Below are positions 8,825-17,121 of a DNA stretch of 25,485 bases, in pieces. Under the pieces are notes generated by a model. That model searched no databases. It was not told where the DNA came from and saw nothing but the letters and a program-made list of their open reading frames with translations. Numbering within the stretch: position 1 is the stretch's first letter; every line of letters begins with the position of its first letter. The DNA comes from Hyphomicrobiales bacterium (lineage in GTDB: Bacteria > Pseudomonadota > Alphaproteobacteria > Rhizobiales > Devosiaceae): NCBI GenBank assembly GCA_015487985.1, contig WFOP01000147.1, positions 1 to 25,485 on the forward strand. The letters run 5' to 3'. A program made the translations under genes and the position numbers.

Positions 8825-10090
8825 ATGCTTATTCGCGCCCTTTTGACAGCAGTTCTTTTGTTCTTCGCTCCGTTTGCAGCGCTGGCGGGGGAACTGCGTG
8901 TTAAAGCGGGGGGCAACGGGCTTGCCAATGCTCTGACAACGGCACAGGCGGGGGACATCCTCCGCCTGGCACCAGGGGTTCATATCGGGCCGATTTCGGT
9001 GAACGTCAGCGTGACAATTGAAGGGGATGGCCTTGCCTCCATTCAAGGCAATGGCACAGGTTCGGTTGTGCGGGTTGTTGCCCCCGATGTGACCATTCGC
9101 GGCCTGACAATCACCGGCTCAGGTTCCGCCGGCGAAGACAAGGACGCAGGTATATTTCTTGAAGAAACCGCCACCGGCGCAATAGTTACTCACAATACCA
9201 TTATCGGCAATCTTATCGGGGTGAATCTGCAGGGGTCAAAAGATGCGCTGGTTCAGGCCAATGTGATTGAAGGGCGTCAGGATCACCGCATGAACGACCG
9301 TGGAAATGGGGTTTATGTGTGGAATTCACCGGGGGCCAAAGTCATCGGCAATGACATACGCTGGGGGCGCGATGGCATCTTTGCCAGCACTTCAGCGAAC
9401 AATGAATTTTCCGGCAACCGATTTCGAGATCTCAGGTTTGCCGTCCACTATATGTATGTGCATGACAGTATTGTTTCGGCAAACGTGTCGCTGGGCAACC
9501 ATCTTGGTTACGCCATAATGAACTCCAACGATGTCATCGTGCAGGGCAATATTTCGCGCGGAGATCGCGACTATGGCATTATGATGAATTACACGAATGA
9601 CAGCACAATTTCCGGCAACCGCATTGAGCAGGTTGCTGAAAAATGCCTGTTCATTTACAACTCCCACAAAAATTCGTTCAGCGGCAACCTGTTTCAGAAT
9701 TGTGGCATTGGCATACATTTTACCGCCGGCTCTGAACGCAACAGCATTTTCAACAACGGATTTGTCGGCAACAGGACTCAGGTGAAATATGCCGGCACCC
9801 GCTGGGTGGACTGGAGCGTTGAGGGGCGCGGCAATTACTGGTCCGATCATGCCGCGTTCGATTTGAACGGAGACGCCATTGCCGACTCTGTTTTCCGCCC
9901 CAATGATATAATGGATCGTGTCCTGTGGTCGCAGCCGGCCACAAAATTGCTGCTCGGTTCCCCCGCTGTGCAGCTTATTCGCTGGTCCCAGTCCGCGTTT
10001 CCAGCGCTTCAGCCCGGAGGCGTCATTGATTCAGCGCCGCTGATGGAGCCGGTTGATCCCCAAATTGAGCCATGGATGGGCATATTATGA
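8825..10090 (+). CDS. nosD: NosD, periplasmic beta-helix protein for CuZ maturation
   Basis: NosD works with the NosF-NosY transporter to build the sulfide-containing CuZ cluster of NosZ. The 421-residue product starts with a Sec signal peptide (cleavage probably after ALA at about residue 21). The rest is a right-handed parallel beta-helix of the CASH type, with repeated rungs built around GN-x-I/GN motifs such as VSANVSLGNHLGYAIMNSND and VQGNISRGDRDYGIMMNYTN. The length is normal for the family. The gene begins 14 bp after nosZ with a GGAAAGG ribosome-binding site and ends in an ATGA overlap with nosF. Confidence 0.95.
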   Translation: MLIRALLTAVLLFFAPFAALAGELRVKAGGNGLANALTTAQAGDILRLAPGVHIGPISVNVSVTIEGDGLASIQGNGTGSVVRVVAPDVTIRGLTITGSGSAGEDKDAGIFLEETATGAIVTHNTIIGNLIGVNLQGSKDALVQANVIEGRQDHRMNDRGNGVYVWNSPGAKVIGNDIRWGRDGIFASTSANNEFSGNRFRDLRFAVHYMYVHDSIVSANVSLGNHLGYAIMNSNDVIVQGNISRGDRDYGIMMNYTNDSTISGNRIEQVAEKCLFIYNSHKNSFSGNLFQNCGIGIHFTAGSERNSIFNNGFVGNRTQVKYAGTRWVDWSVEGRGNYWSDHAAFDLNGDAIADSVFRPNDIMDRVLWSQPATKLLLGSPAVQLIRWSQSAFPALQPGGVIDSAPLMEPVDPQIEPWMGIL

Positions 10091-10986
10091 CAAATTTGAA
10101 AATCAGTAAAACCAGTAAAACCTATGGCGCGCTTGAAGTTGTTTCAGATGTCAGCTTTGAGGTGGCCCCCGGCGAACGGGTGGCCCTGCTGGGGCATAAC
10201 GGGGCAGGGAAAACCACCCTCATTCGCATGATATTGGGTTTAACCCCGCTGACTTCCGGCTCGATTGAAGTCATGGGCCATGCGCCCGGCTCTTCTATTG
10301 CGCGCCGCTCAATCGGTTATCTGCCTGAAAGTGTTGCTTTTCAGGGGGCGTTGAGCGGGCGTGAACAGTTGCATCATTTTGCCCGTCTGAAAGGTGTCAG
10401 CACAAACAAGGCCGATGATTTGCTGGAGCGCGTCGGGCTGGCCCATGCGGCAAACCGAAAAATCCGCACCTATTCCAAGGGCATGCGTCAGCGGGTGGGG
10501 CTGGCCCAGGCAATTTTGGGCAAACCAGAACTGGCTTTGCTTGATGAGCCCACCAGCGGGCTGGACCCGGTTTCCCGTCATGAGTTTTATGACATTGTGC
10601 GCGAACTCTCAGATGCGGGAACCGCCGTGCTTTTGTCCTCCCATGCCCTGACCGAACTTGAAACCCGCACCGACCGCATCGCAATTATGAGCAAGGGGAA
10701 ACTGGTGGCTAACGCCGATCTGGCGACCCTTCGCAAGCAGGCCGCAATGCCGATCTCTGTAAAAATCACCACCACCTCAAAAGATGTGGACCGGGTGGCC
10801 GCAGATTTGGGCGGCGCGCGGGTCAACGGCCAAATTGTGGAAATGACATGTTTGCAGGATCAGAAAATGGCCACCCTGAACCGTCTGGCAACATTGGGGG
10901 AAATGATCACCGATGTGGAGCTTTCCCCCCCCTCCCTTGAGGAACTTTATCGCAAGATTTCAACCTCTGATCTGGAGGTGAAATAA
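10087..10986 (+). CDS. nosF: NosF, ATPase subunit of the Nos ABC transporter
   Basis: This cytoplasmic ATP-binding subunit pairs with NosY and energises the supply, probably of a sulfur species, for CuZ assembly with NosD. The 299 residues contain Walker A GHNGAGKTT, the signature YSKGMRQRVGLAQA, Walker B LALLDEPTSGLD, and the switch histidine in SSHALTELE. I place the start at 10087, where ATG overlaps the nosD stop as ATGA; an upstream in-frame ATG at 10072 would add five residues. The stop overlaps the nosY start by one base (TAATG). Confidence 0.95.
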   Translation: MTNLKISKTSKTYGALEVVSDVSFEVAPGERVALLGHNGAGKTTLIRMILGLTPLTSGSIEVMGHAPGSSIARRSIGYLPESVAFQGALSGREQLHHFARLKGVSTNKADDLLERVGLAHAANRKIRTYSKGMRQRVGLAQAILGKPELALLDEPTSGLDPVSRHEFYDIVRELSDAGTAVLLSSHALTELETRTDRIAIMSKGKLVANADLATLRKQAAMPISVKITTTSKDVDRVAADLGGARVNGQIVEMTCLQDQKMATLNRLATLGEMITDVELSPPSLEELYRKISTSDLEVK

Positions 10987-11804
10987 TGGGCGCTTTTTAT
11001 GTCATGCAAATGGAATTGTTGGTTGCCCGGCGCAATATGTGGGTGACCACCGCGGTGGTGCTGATGAGCCTGTTTTCGCTGGTTCTGACTTTGGCCGGTG
11101 GCGCAACGGCGGGCAGTCTGGGGGTTGATCCCTTAACGGTTGCGGCCACCTCCATCACCACCCTGTCGGTTTATCTGGTGCCCCTGATTGCACTGCTGTT
11201 GGCTTTTGATGCCATCGCCGGGGAAATTGAACGCGGCACGCTGGCGCTAAATCTGGCCTATCCCTTGTCGCGGGCGCAGATTTTGCTGGGCAAATTTGTC
11301 GCCCATTTTCTGGTATTGGCCTTTGCGGTGGCGGTGGGGCTGGCGCTGAGCACTCTGCTGGTCATTTCTCAATATGGTCTGGCGGATCTTTCGTTTATGC
11401 CCTTAATTCGCCTGTTTTTCACCTCCCTTGCCCTTGGCGCAACATTTCTGGGGATTGGGTATGCGGTTTCAGCCAGCGTGCGCCAACCCGGCGTGGCCTC
11501 TGGTGTAGTGATAATCATCTGGCTGGTTCTTGTGGTGCTTTATGATTTGAGCCTGCTGGGTGTATTGGTTGCCGATAATGGCGGCGTTTTCACCACCACG
11601 TTTTTCCCCTATTTTCTCGTGGCGAACCCGGCGGACGCTTTCAGATTGCTGAATATGCCCGATGTGGCGGTGGATGCTTTGACCAGCGGGCTGAACGCCA
11701 CCGGGCCGGTTGCCGGCACCTGGGGCCTGCTTGTCTCGCTATTGGGCTGGCCAATTGTTTCACTGCTTGGTGCATGGCTGGTATTTAGAAAGGTCGAGCC
11801 ATGA
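10986..11804 (+). CDS. nosY: NosY, membrane subunit of the Nos ABC transporter
   Basis: NosY is the permease partner of NosF in maturation of nitrous oxide reductase. The 272 residues show about six hydrophobic segments, spread over roughly 17-40, 55-75, 105-130, 140-165, 170-195 and 235-265. The cytoplasmic loop with EIERGTLALNLAYPLSR is characteristic of this ABC-2 type permease. The start shares a base with the nosF stop, and the end overlaps nosL as ATGA (11801-11804), so stoichiometric coupled translation is likely. Confidence 0.95.
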   Translation: MGAFYVMQMELLVARRNMWVTTAVVLMSLFSLVLTLAGGATAGSLGVDPLTVAATSITTLSVYLVPLIALLLAFDAIAGEIERGTLALNLAYPLSRAQILLGKFVAHFLVLAFAVAVGLALSTLLVISQYGLADLSFMPLIRLFFTSLALGATFLGIGYAVSASVRQPGVASGVVIIIWLVLVVLYDLSLLGVLVADNGGVFTTTFFPYFLVANPADAFRLLNMPDVAVDALTSGLNATGPVAGTWGLLVSLLGWPIVSLLGAWLVFRKVEP

Positions 11805-12328
11805 GTTTGATCAGGGCGGTTTTTGCGCTTTTTCTGCTGGCCTTTCTGGTCGGCTGCCAGAATGTGGGGGAAATGGAAAAACCGGCTCCCGCCATGCTGA
11901 CGGCTGAAGCGGCCGGGCATTATTGCCAGATGATTATTCTGGAGCATGCCGGGCCAAAAGCGCAGGTTCATCTGGCCGGATTTACCGCCCCCCTTTGGTT
12001 TTCTCAGGTTCGGGACGGCATTGCCTATCTCAAATCCCCCGAACAATCCGCCAAGGTGATTGTTTTGTATGTGAACGATATGGGGATAGCGCCAAGCTGG
12101 GAAAAGCCGGGGGAAGACAACTGGATTGATGCAAATGACGCCTTTTATGTCGTTGGCTCCGACGCCATCGGGGGCATGGGTACACCTGAAATCGTACCCT
12201 TTGCGTTAATGGAAAAAGCCAATGAATTTGCCGCTGAACGCGGGGGCGAAGTATTGGCATTCAAAGACATAACAGCTCAGATGGTTTTATCGCCGCTGGA
12301 CTTTCAAACAGATGCACAAGGGGAATAG
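11801..12328 (+). CDS. nosL: NosL, copper chaperone lipoprotein
   Basis: NosL is a periplasm-facing lipoprotein that delivers Cu(I) to apo-NosZ and to the NosDFY complex. The 175-residue precursor has a type II signal peptide with lipobox FLVGC (Cys19). The copper-binding region is recognisable as HYCQMIILEHAGPKAQVHL, with Cys42 and Met44 corresponding to the conserved CxM and the EH-GPKAQ signature. It sits in its standard place after nosY, overlapping it by 4 bp, and stops 1 bp before nosX. Confidence 0.94.
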   Translation: MSLIRAVFALFLLAFLVGCQNVGEMEKPAPAMLTAEAAGHYCQMIILEHAGPKAQVHLAGFTAPLWFSQVRDGIAYLKSPEQSAKVIVLYVNDMGIAPSWEKPGEDNWIDANDAFYVVGSDAIGGMGTPEIVPFALMEKANEFAAERGGEVLAFKDITAQMVLSPLDFQTDAQGE

Positions 12329-12329
12329 C

Positions 12330-13235
12330 ATGGTTACGCGCAGACGGGTTTTAACGATATTGGCCGGTGTTGCAGCTTTGCCCGTTGTTGGTGCCAAAGC
12401 GGCCACGACCGCTCAAAACTGGCGCGGGCTGGCATTGGGGGCGGATGCGCGGATTATATTGGATCATCCCGATGCACAACAATTGATTGGTGAGGCGGTG
12501 ACACAAATCCGTCGGCTTGAAAGCATTTTCAGCCTTTATCAGGACGACAGCCAGCTTTCGGTTCTTAACCGGGAGGGGGTTTTGTATGAGCCGGCACTTG
12601 AGATGGTTGAACTACTCTCCATCAGCGCCGCTTTGAACGAAAGAACATCGGGTGCGTTTGATCCCAGTGTGCAGGCCCTTTGGGCGCTTCATGCCAATTC
12701 CTATACCAAGGGGTCTGCGCCTTCGCCCGACCAGATTGAGAGTGTACTGGCGTTGACCGGATGGCACCATGTCAATTTTTCACCCGAAAAAGTCATCCTT
12801 GAGGCCAAAGGGGTCATGCTGACACTGAACGGCATTGCTCAGGGCTTTATCGCCGACAAGATTGCCGACTATTTTCGCGCCAGCGGCGTGCAAAACGTGC
12901 TGGTCAACACCGGAGAAATTGCCGCGCTCGGTTTTGCCCCCGATGGTGGCCCCTGGCAAATTGGCTTCAATGATGCCAAACGGGCCAAAATCCCCCTCAG
13001 CAATGGCGCAATGGCAACCTCCGCCCCGTTGGGAACGGTATTTGATAGAGGCGCCAAAGCGGGGCATATTCTTGATCCGCGCACCGGCTATCCGGGTGGA
13101 AAATGGTCCGAGGTAACCGTGGTTTCCAGTTCCGCTGCACAAGCCGATGGACTGTCCACAGGGTTTTCTCTGATGAGCCGCGCTCAGATTGAGCGGGCAA
13201 AGGGAAGCGCGCAGGTCATTCTTTCCTCTGCCTGA
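12330..13235 (+). CDS. nosX: NosX, FAD:protein FMN transferase (ApbE family)
   Basis: NosX transfers FMN from FAD to a threonine of NosR in the periplasm. The 301-residue protein has a twin-arginine-like export signal (TRRRVLTILAG, cleavage near AKA at about residue 25). Typical ApbE stretches are LESIFSLYQDDSQLSVLN, GAFDPSVQALW, LNGIAQGFIADKI, VLVNTGEIAALG, and the C-terminal HILDPRTGYP followed by SSSAAQADGLSTGF. I choose the ATG at 12330 because AAGGGGA lies just before it and the Tat motif is near the start; an in-frame start at 12312 inside nosL is also possible. It is the last gene of the nos operon, and its substrate NosR keeps the SGAT target. Confidence 0.94.
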   Translation: MVTRRRVLTILAGVAALPVVGAKAATTAQNWRGLALGADARIILDHPDAQQLIGEAVTQIRRLESIFSLYQDDSQLSVLNREGVLYEPALEMVELLSISAALNERTSGAFDPSVQALWALHANSYTKGSAPSPDQIESVLALTGWHHVNFSPEKVILEAKGVMLTLNGIAQGFIADKIADYFRASGVQNVLVNTGEIAALGFAPDGGPWQIGFNDAKRAKIPLSNGAMATSAPLGTVFDRGAKAGHILDPRTGYPGGKWSEVTVVSSSAAQADGLSTGFSLMSRAQIERAKGSAQVILSSA

Positions 13236-13400
13236 ACCGTTGCGTGGCGACTGCCATATCGGGTTGTAACCCTGAGGATTTCGGGCAAAATACAACACTT
13301 CACCAACTATTATGTGTATCGTTTGTTCTTGCTTTGACAGTTTTTCGCGTAGCTCAAATTGGCACCGGGGCATAAAACTTCGCTTGCAACCATCCATTAA

Positions 13401-13414
13401 CATATTCTAATATG
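13401..13414. promoter_or_regulatory. Perfect 14-bp dyad upstream of the molybdoenzyme operon
   Basis: CATATT-CT-AATATG is a perfect inverted repeat in the 297-bp gap between nosX and the next operon, about 120 bp before the start codon at 13533. Its location and symmetry suit a dimeric regulator site; no family is recognised. The gap holds no convincing gene. Confidence 0.4.
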
Positions 13415-13446
13415 AATGAATTGGCATGGGACAGTTGGCCGTTTAT

Positions 13447-13461
13447 CCGTGCATTGCACGG
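13447..13461 (+). promoter_or_regulatory. Short hairpin in the leader of the molybdoenzyme operon
   Basis: CCGTGC-ATT-GCACGG is a perfect 6-bp stem with a 3-base loop, 71 bp before the start codon at 13533 and followed by a G run. It could be an operator or a small leader hairpin; there is no T tract, so a terminator for nosX is less likely. Confidence 0.3.
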
Positions 13462-13532
13462 TTGGGGGGTATGGCTTGTGCTTAATTCATTGACGACAGA
13501 CCATTGTTTGAACTTGTAACGAGACCAAAACC

Positions 13533-16364
13533 ATGCCGCCAATCGCTCAGCCCGCCCTTGATACCTCCCCTGAGGTTTCTGACGAAATCCGAAAAACCAC
13601 CTGTTATATGTGCGCCTGCCGCTGTGGCATCAACGTACATTTGAAAGACGGCAAGGTAAAATATATCGAGGGCAACAAGGATCATCCGGTCAATAAGGGT
13701 GTGTTGTGTGCCAAAGGTTCCGCCGGGATTATGCAACATTATTCCCCAGCCCGCCTCAAGGCCCCCATGAAGCGCGTGGGAGAACGCGGGTCTGGTGAGT
13801 TTGAAGAAATATCATGGGAAGAGGCGTTTGAAATCGCCACCGGCTGGCTGGGTCCTATCCGTGAAAATGCTCCCGAAAAACTGGCATTCTTTACCGGGCG
13901 CGATCAGAGCCAGTCCATGACGGGCTGGTGGGCGCAGGCCTATGGCACACCAAATTATGCGGCCCACGGCGGCTTTTGTTCGGTAAATATGGCCACCGCC
14001 GGCATCTATACCATGGGCGGTGCGTTCTGGGAATTTGGCGCGCCGGACTGGGAACGGGCAAAGCTGTTCATGATTTTTGGCGTCGCCGAGGATCACGATT
14101 CAAACCCCATTAAAATGGGGCTTGGGCGTCTCAAGGAACGGGGCGCCAAAATCATTGGCGTTAACCCGGTTCGTTCGGGCTATAATGCCATCGCTGATGA
14201 ATGGGTGGGCATAACGCCGGGCACCGATGGCCTGTTTATTCTGGCGCTGGTCCACGAATTGCTCAAGGCAGGCAAAGTTGATCTGGAATATTTGCAGCGC
14301 TATACAAACGCGCCTTATCTGGTCAATTCTGATCCAAAATCCCCTGAATTTGGCCTGTTCTTGCGCGACAAGGACGACAAACCGCTGGTTCTGGACCGCA
14401 AAACCGGCAAGCCGGTGGCCTTTGATAAGCCCAAAGTTAAAGCTGATATGGCTGGAACCTATAAGCTTAAAGGGGTCACGCATCGCCCGGTGTTCCAGAT
14501 TCTGGCGGAAAAATACCTGACCGATGCACATACCCCTGAGGCGGTGGCCGAACAATGCGGTATCAGCGCTGAACGGATCAAACGCATTGCAGCGGAACTG
14601 GCCCATGTGGCTTTTGAACAGGAAATCACCATTGACCAGCCTTGGACTGACTGGAAGGGCGAAAAGCACGATAAGATGATCGGCCGCCCGGTGGCCTTCC
14701 ACGCCATGCGCGGCATTTCAGCCCACTCCAATGGTTTCCAGACCTGCCGTGCTTTGCACCTGTTGCAGATTTTACTTGGCTCGGTTGAAGTGCCCGGCGG
14801 TTTCCGGTTCAAGCCCACCTATCCAAAACCGGTTGAAGCTCACCCGAAACCCCATTGCAAGGTCACCCCCGGTGCGCCTTTGGATGGGCCTCATCTGGGT
14901 TATGTGCGTGGACCTGAAGACCTGTGCCTGACCGGGGATGGTGACGCGGCAAGGATCGACAAGGCCTTCACCTGGGAAAACCCCATGTCGGCCCACGGTC
15001 TGATGCACATGGTGATTTCAAACGCCCATGCCGGCGACCCCTATAAAATTGATACGCTGTTTATGTACATGGCCAACATGAGCTGGAATTCCTCGATGAA
15101 TTCCACCAAGGTCATGGACATGCTGACAGATAAGGATGAGAGCGGGGAATATGTCATTCCGCGCATCATCTATTCCGATGCCTATTCCTCTGAGATGGTG
15201 GCCTTTGCCGATTTGATTCTGCCCGATACCACCTATCTGGAGCGTCATGATTGTATTTCGTTGCTCGACCGGCCCATTTGCGAGGCGGACGCGGTTGCCG
15301 ATTCCATTCGCTGGCCGGTGGTGGAGCCGGATCGGGATGTCAGGTGTTTCCAGTCTGTGCTGATTGAACTGGGTGCCCGTCTTGGCCTGCCCGGCATGGT
15401 CAATGAGGATGGCTCGGCAACCTACAAGGACTATGCGGACTATATTCAAAACCATCAACGCCGCCCCGGCGTCGGCCCCTTGGCCGGTTTCCGTGGCAAG
15501 GACGGCAAGGGCAAGGGGCGCGGGGAGCCAAACCCCAATCAAATTCAGGCCTATATCGACAATGGCGGTTTCTGGATCGATCATATTCCTGATGAAGCCG
15601 CGTTCTTTAAGCCCTGGAATGCCGCCTATCAGGACTGGGCGGTGGAGCGCGGTCTGTTTGACAGCCCCCAGCCCTATCTGTTCCAGCTTTATGTGGAGCC
15701 ATTGCGCAAGTTCCAGTTGGCCGCCGAAGGACACGGGAAAATTCAGCCCCCCGACCATTTGCGCCAGCAGGTCAAGGACACCATGGACCCGCTGCCCATC
15801 TGGTATAAACCGTTTGAAGAAAATGTGGTGGATCTGGAGGAATTTCCCCTGCACGCCCTCACTCAGCGTCCCGCCGCCATGTATCATTCATGGGGATCAC
15901 AAAATGCATGGCTTCGCCAGATTCACGGCGCCAACCCGCTTTATGTTTCCGGGGAGATTTTTGCCGAGCACGGATTTAAGGACGGGGATTGGGCCTGGCT
16001 CACTTCGCGCCATGGCAAGATAAAAGTGCCGGTGGTCAAAATGGATGCGCTGAACGCCAAAACCGTCTGGACATGGAATGCCATTGGCAAACGATCCGGC
16101 GCCTGGGCGCTGGATGAAAAAGCCCCTGAAGCGCAAAAAGGATTTTTGCTTAATCATCTGATTTCAGAATTGCTGCCCCCCAAAGAGGATGGCATGCGCT
16201 GGAGCAATTCCGATCCGGTTACCGGGCAGGCCGCGTGGTTTGATCTGAGGGTAAAGATTGAAAAGGCAGATCCCGGCGATCAGATTTCTCAGCCCCACAC
16301 CAAACCGCAAAAATCTCCGGTCGGGCAGGGCCCCAAAAACATCGCTTACGGGGAGGAATTTTAA
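13533..16364 (+). CDS. soeA: Molybdopterin oxidoreductase, sulfite dehydrogenase catalytic subunit (SoeA-like)
   Basis: This is the catalytic subunit of a three-part membrane enzyme of the DMSO reductase family, best read as SoeA, which oxidises sulfite to sulfate on the cytoplasmic side. Its 943 residues begin with a 4Fe-4S motif Cys24-x2-Cys27-x3-Cys31-x27-Cys59. Cys149 in GGFCSVN is at the place of the Mo ligand, as in cysteine-ligated members such as polysulfide reductase. The C-terminal part includes the cofactor-binding domain (PLHALTQRP onwards). No Tat signal is present, as expected for the cytoplasmic Soe type and unlike periplasmic thiosulfate or DMSO reductases. Soe enzymes of purple sulfur and Roseobacter-group bacteria have this size and the same two partners. 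A different sulfur-oxyanion substrate is possible; the subgroup is inferred. Confidence 0.78.
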   Translation: MPPIAQPALDTSPEVSDEIRKTTCYMCACRCGINVHLKDGKVKYIEGNKDHPVNKGVLCAKGSAGIMQHYSPARLKAPMKRVGERGSGEFEEISWEEAFEIATGWLGPIRENAPEKLAFFTGRDQSQSMTGWWAQAYGTPNYAAHGGFCSVNMATAGIYTMGGAFWEFGAPDWERAKLFMIFGVAEDHDSNPIKMGLGRLKERGAKIIGVNPVRSGYNAIADEWVGITPGTDGLFILALVHELLKAGKVDLEYLQRYTNAPYLVNSDPKSPEFGLFLRDKDDKPLVLDRKTGKPVAFDKPKVKADMAGTYKLKGVTHRPVFQILAEKYLTDAHTPEAVAEQCGISAERIKRIAAELAHVAFEQEITIDQPWTDWKGEKHDKMIGRPVAFHAMRGISAHSNGFQTCRALHLLQILLGSVEVPGGFRFKPTYPKPVEAHPKPHCKVTPGAPLDGPHLGYVRGPEDLCLTGDGDAARIDKAFTWENPMSAHGLMHMVISNAHAGDPYKIDTLFMYMANMSWNSSMNSTKVMDMLTDKDESGEYVIPRIIYSDAYSSEMVAFADLILPDTTYLERHDCISLLDRPICEADAVADSIRWPVVEPDRDVRCFQSVLIELGARLGLPGMVNEDGSATYKDYADYIQNHQRRPGVGPLAGFRGKDGKGKGRGEPNPNQIQAYIDNGGFWIDHIPDEAAFFKPWNAAYQDWAVERGLFDSPQPYLFQLYVEPLRKFQLAAEGHGKIQPPDHLRQQVKDTMDPLPIWYKPFEENVVDLEEFPLHALTQRPAAMYHSWGSQNAWLRQIHGANPLYVSGEIFAEHGFKDGDWAWLTSRHGKIKVPVVKMDALNAKTVWTWNAIGKRSGAWALDEKAPEAQKGFLLNHLISELLPPKEDGMRWSNSDPVTGQAAWFDLRVKIEKADPGDQISQPHTKPQKSPVGQGPKNIAYGEEF

Positions 16365-16365
16365 G

Positions 16366-17121
16366 ATGACAACCTTACCTCAAAATACAAAAAAGAGGCT
16401 TGGTCTGGCCATTGATCTGGATACCTGCGTTGGCTGTCATGCCTGTGTGATTTCATGCAAGGAGTGGAACACCTCCAACTATGGCGCGCCGCTTTCAGAT
16501 GTGGATGCTTATGGGGCCGCGCCCGACGGCACTTTTTTGAACCGGGTGCACACGTTTGAAGTGAAGGCGGACGGATCCAACGCCCAGACGGTACATTTCC
16601 CCAAATCCTGCCTGCATTGTGAAGATGCCCCCTGTGTCACCGTTTGCCCCACCGGCGCCAGCTATAAGCGCACTGAAGATGGCATTGTTCTGGTGAACGA
16701 AGCCGATTGTATGGGCTGCGGCCTTTGCGCATGGGCCTGTCCCTATGGTGCGCGTGAGTTGGACAAAGTCGAAGGGGTGATGAAAAAATGTACCCTGTGC
16801 GTTGACCGAATTTATAACGAAAATATTCCGGAAGAAGATCGCGTGCCCTCCTGTGTGCGTACCTGCCCGGCCGGTGCACGCCATTTTGGAGATTTTGCCG
16901 ACCCTGAAAGCAACGTATCAAAGCTCTCCGCTGAGCGCGGTGGGCTGGTTTTGATGGAGGCTCAGGGCACAAAACCGGTCAACAGATATCTGCCCCCGCG
17001 TCCCAAAGCCGATGTTTCAGGCGATGCGCAGATAGATATGCCCAACCCGTTTCTGACACCGGCCACCACCAAGCCCGAGGGGTTTCTTGGCTGGCTCGAT
17101 AGCGCACTGGAGAAAATCTGA
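16366..17121 (+). CDS. soeB: Four-cluster ferredoxin subunit (SoeB-like)
   Basis: This electron-transfer subunit carries electrons between the molybdoenzyme and the membrane anchor. In 251 residues it shows the arrangement of the DmsB/PsrB/NrfC family: CVGCHACVISC, then CLHCEDAPCVTVCPTGA, CMGCGLCAWACPYGA, and CTLCVDRI followed by CVRTCPAGA, enough cysteines for four 4Fe-4S clusters. The start at 16366 follows a GGGGAGG ribosome-binding site and lies one base after the stop of the catalytic subunit; an open frame extends upstream into that gene but is not needed. Its stop overlaps the next start as TGATG. No export signal is seen, in keeping with a cytoplasmic complex. Confidence 0.85.
   Translation: MTTLPQNTKKRLGLAIDLDTCVGCHACVISCKEWNTSNYGAPLSDVDAYGAAPDGTFLNRVHTFEVKADGSNAQTVHFPKSCLHCEDAPCVTVCPTGASYKRTEDGIVLVNEADCMGCGLCAWACPYGARELDKVEGVMKKCTLCVDRIYNENIPEEDRVPSCVRTCPAGARHFGDFADPESNVSKLSAERGGLVLMEAQGTKPVNRYLPPRPKADVSGDAQIDMPNPFLTPATTKPEGFLGWLDSALEKI

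Noticed and set aside
10072..10086. Upstream ATG giving nosF five more residues
   Set aside because: The ATG at 10087 makes the standard ATGA overlap with the nosD stop, like other junctions in the operon; the upstream one remains possible.
13261..13272. GGGTTGTAACCC palindrome just after nosX
   Set aside because: Five-base arms with a two-base centre and no T run: too short to call a terminator or operator.
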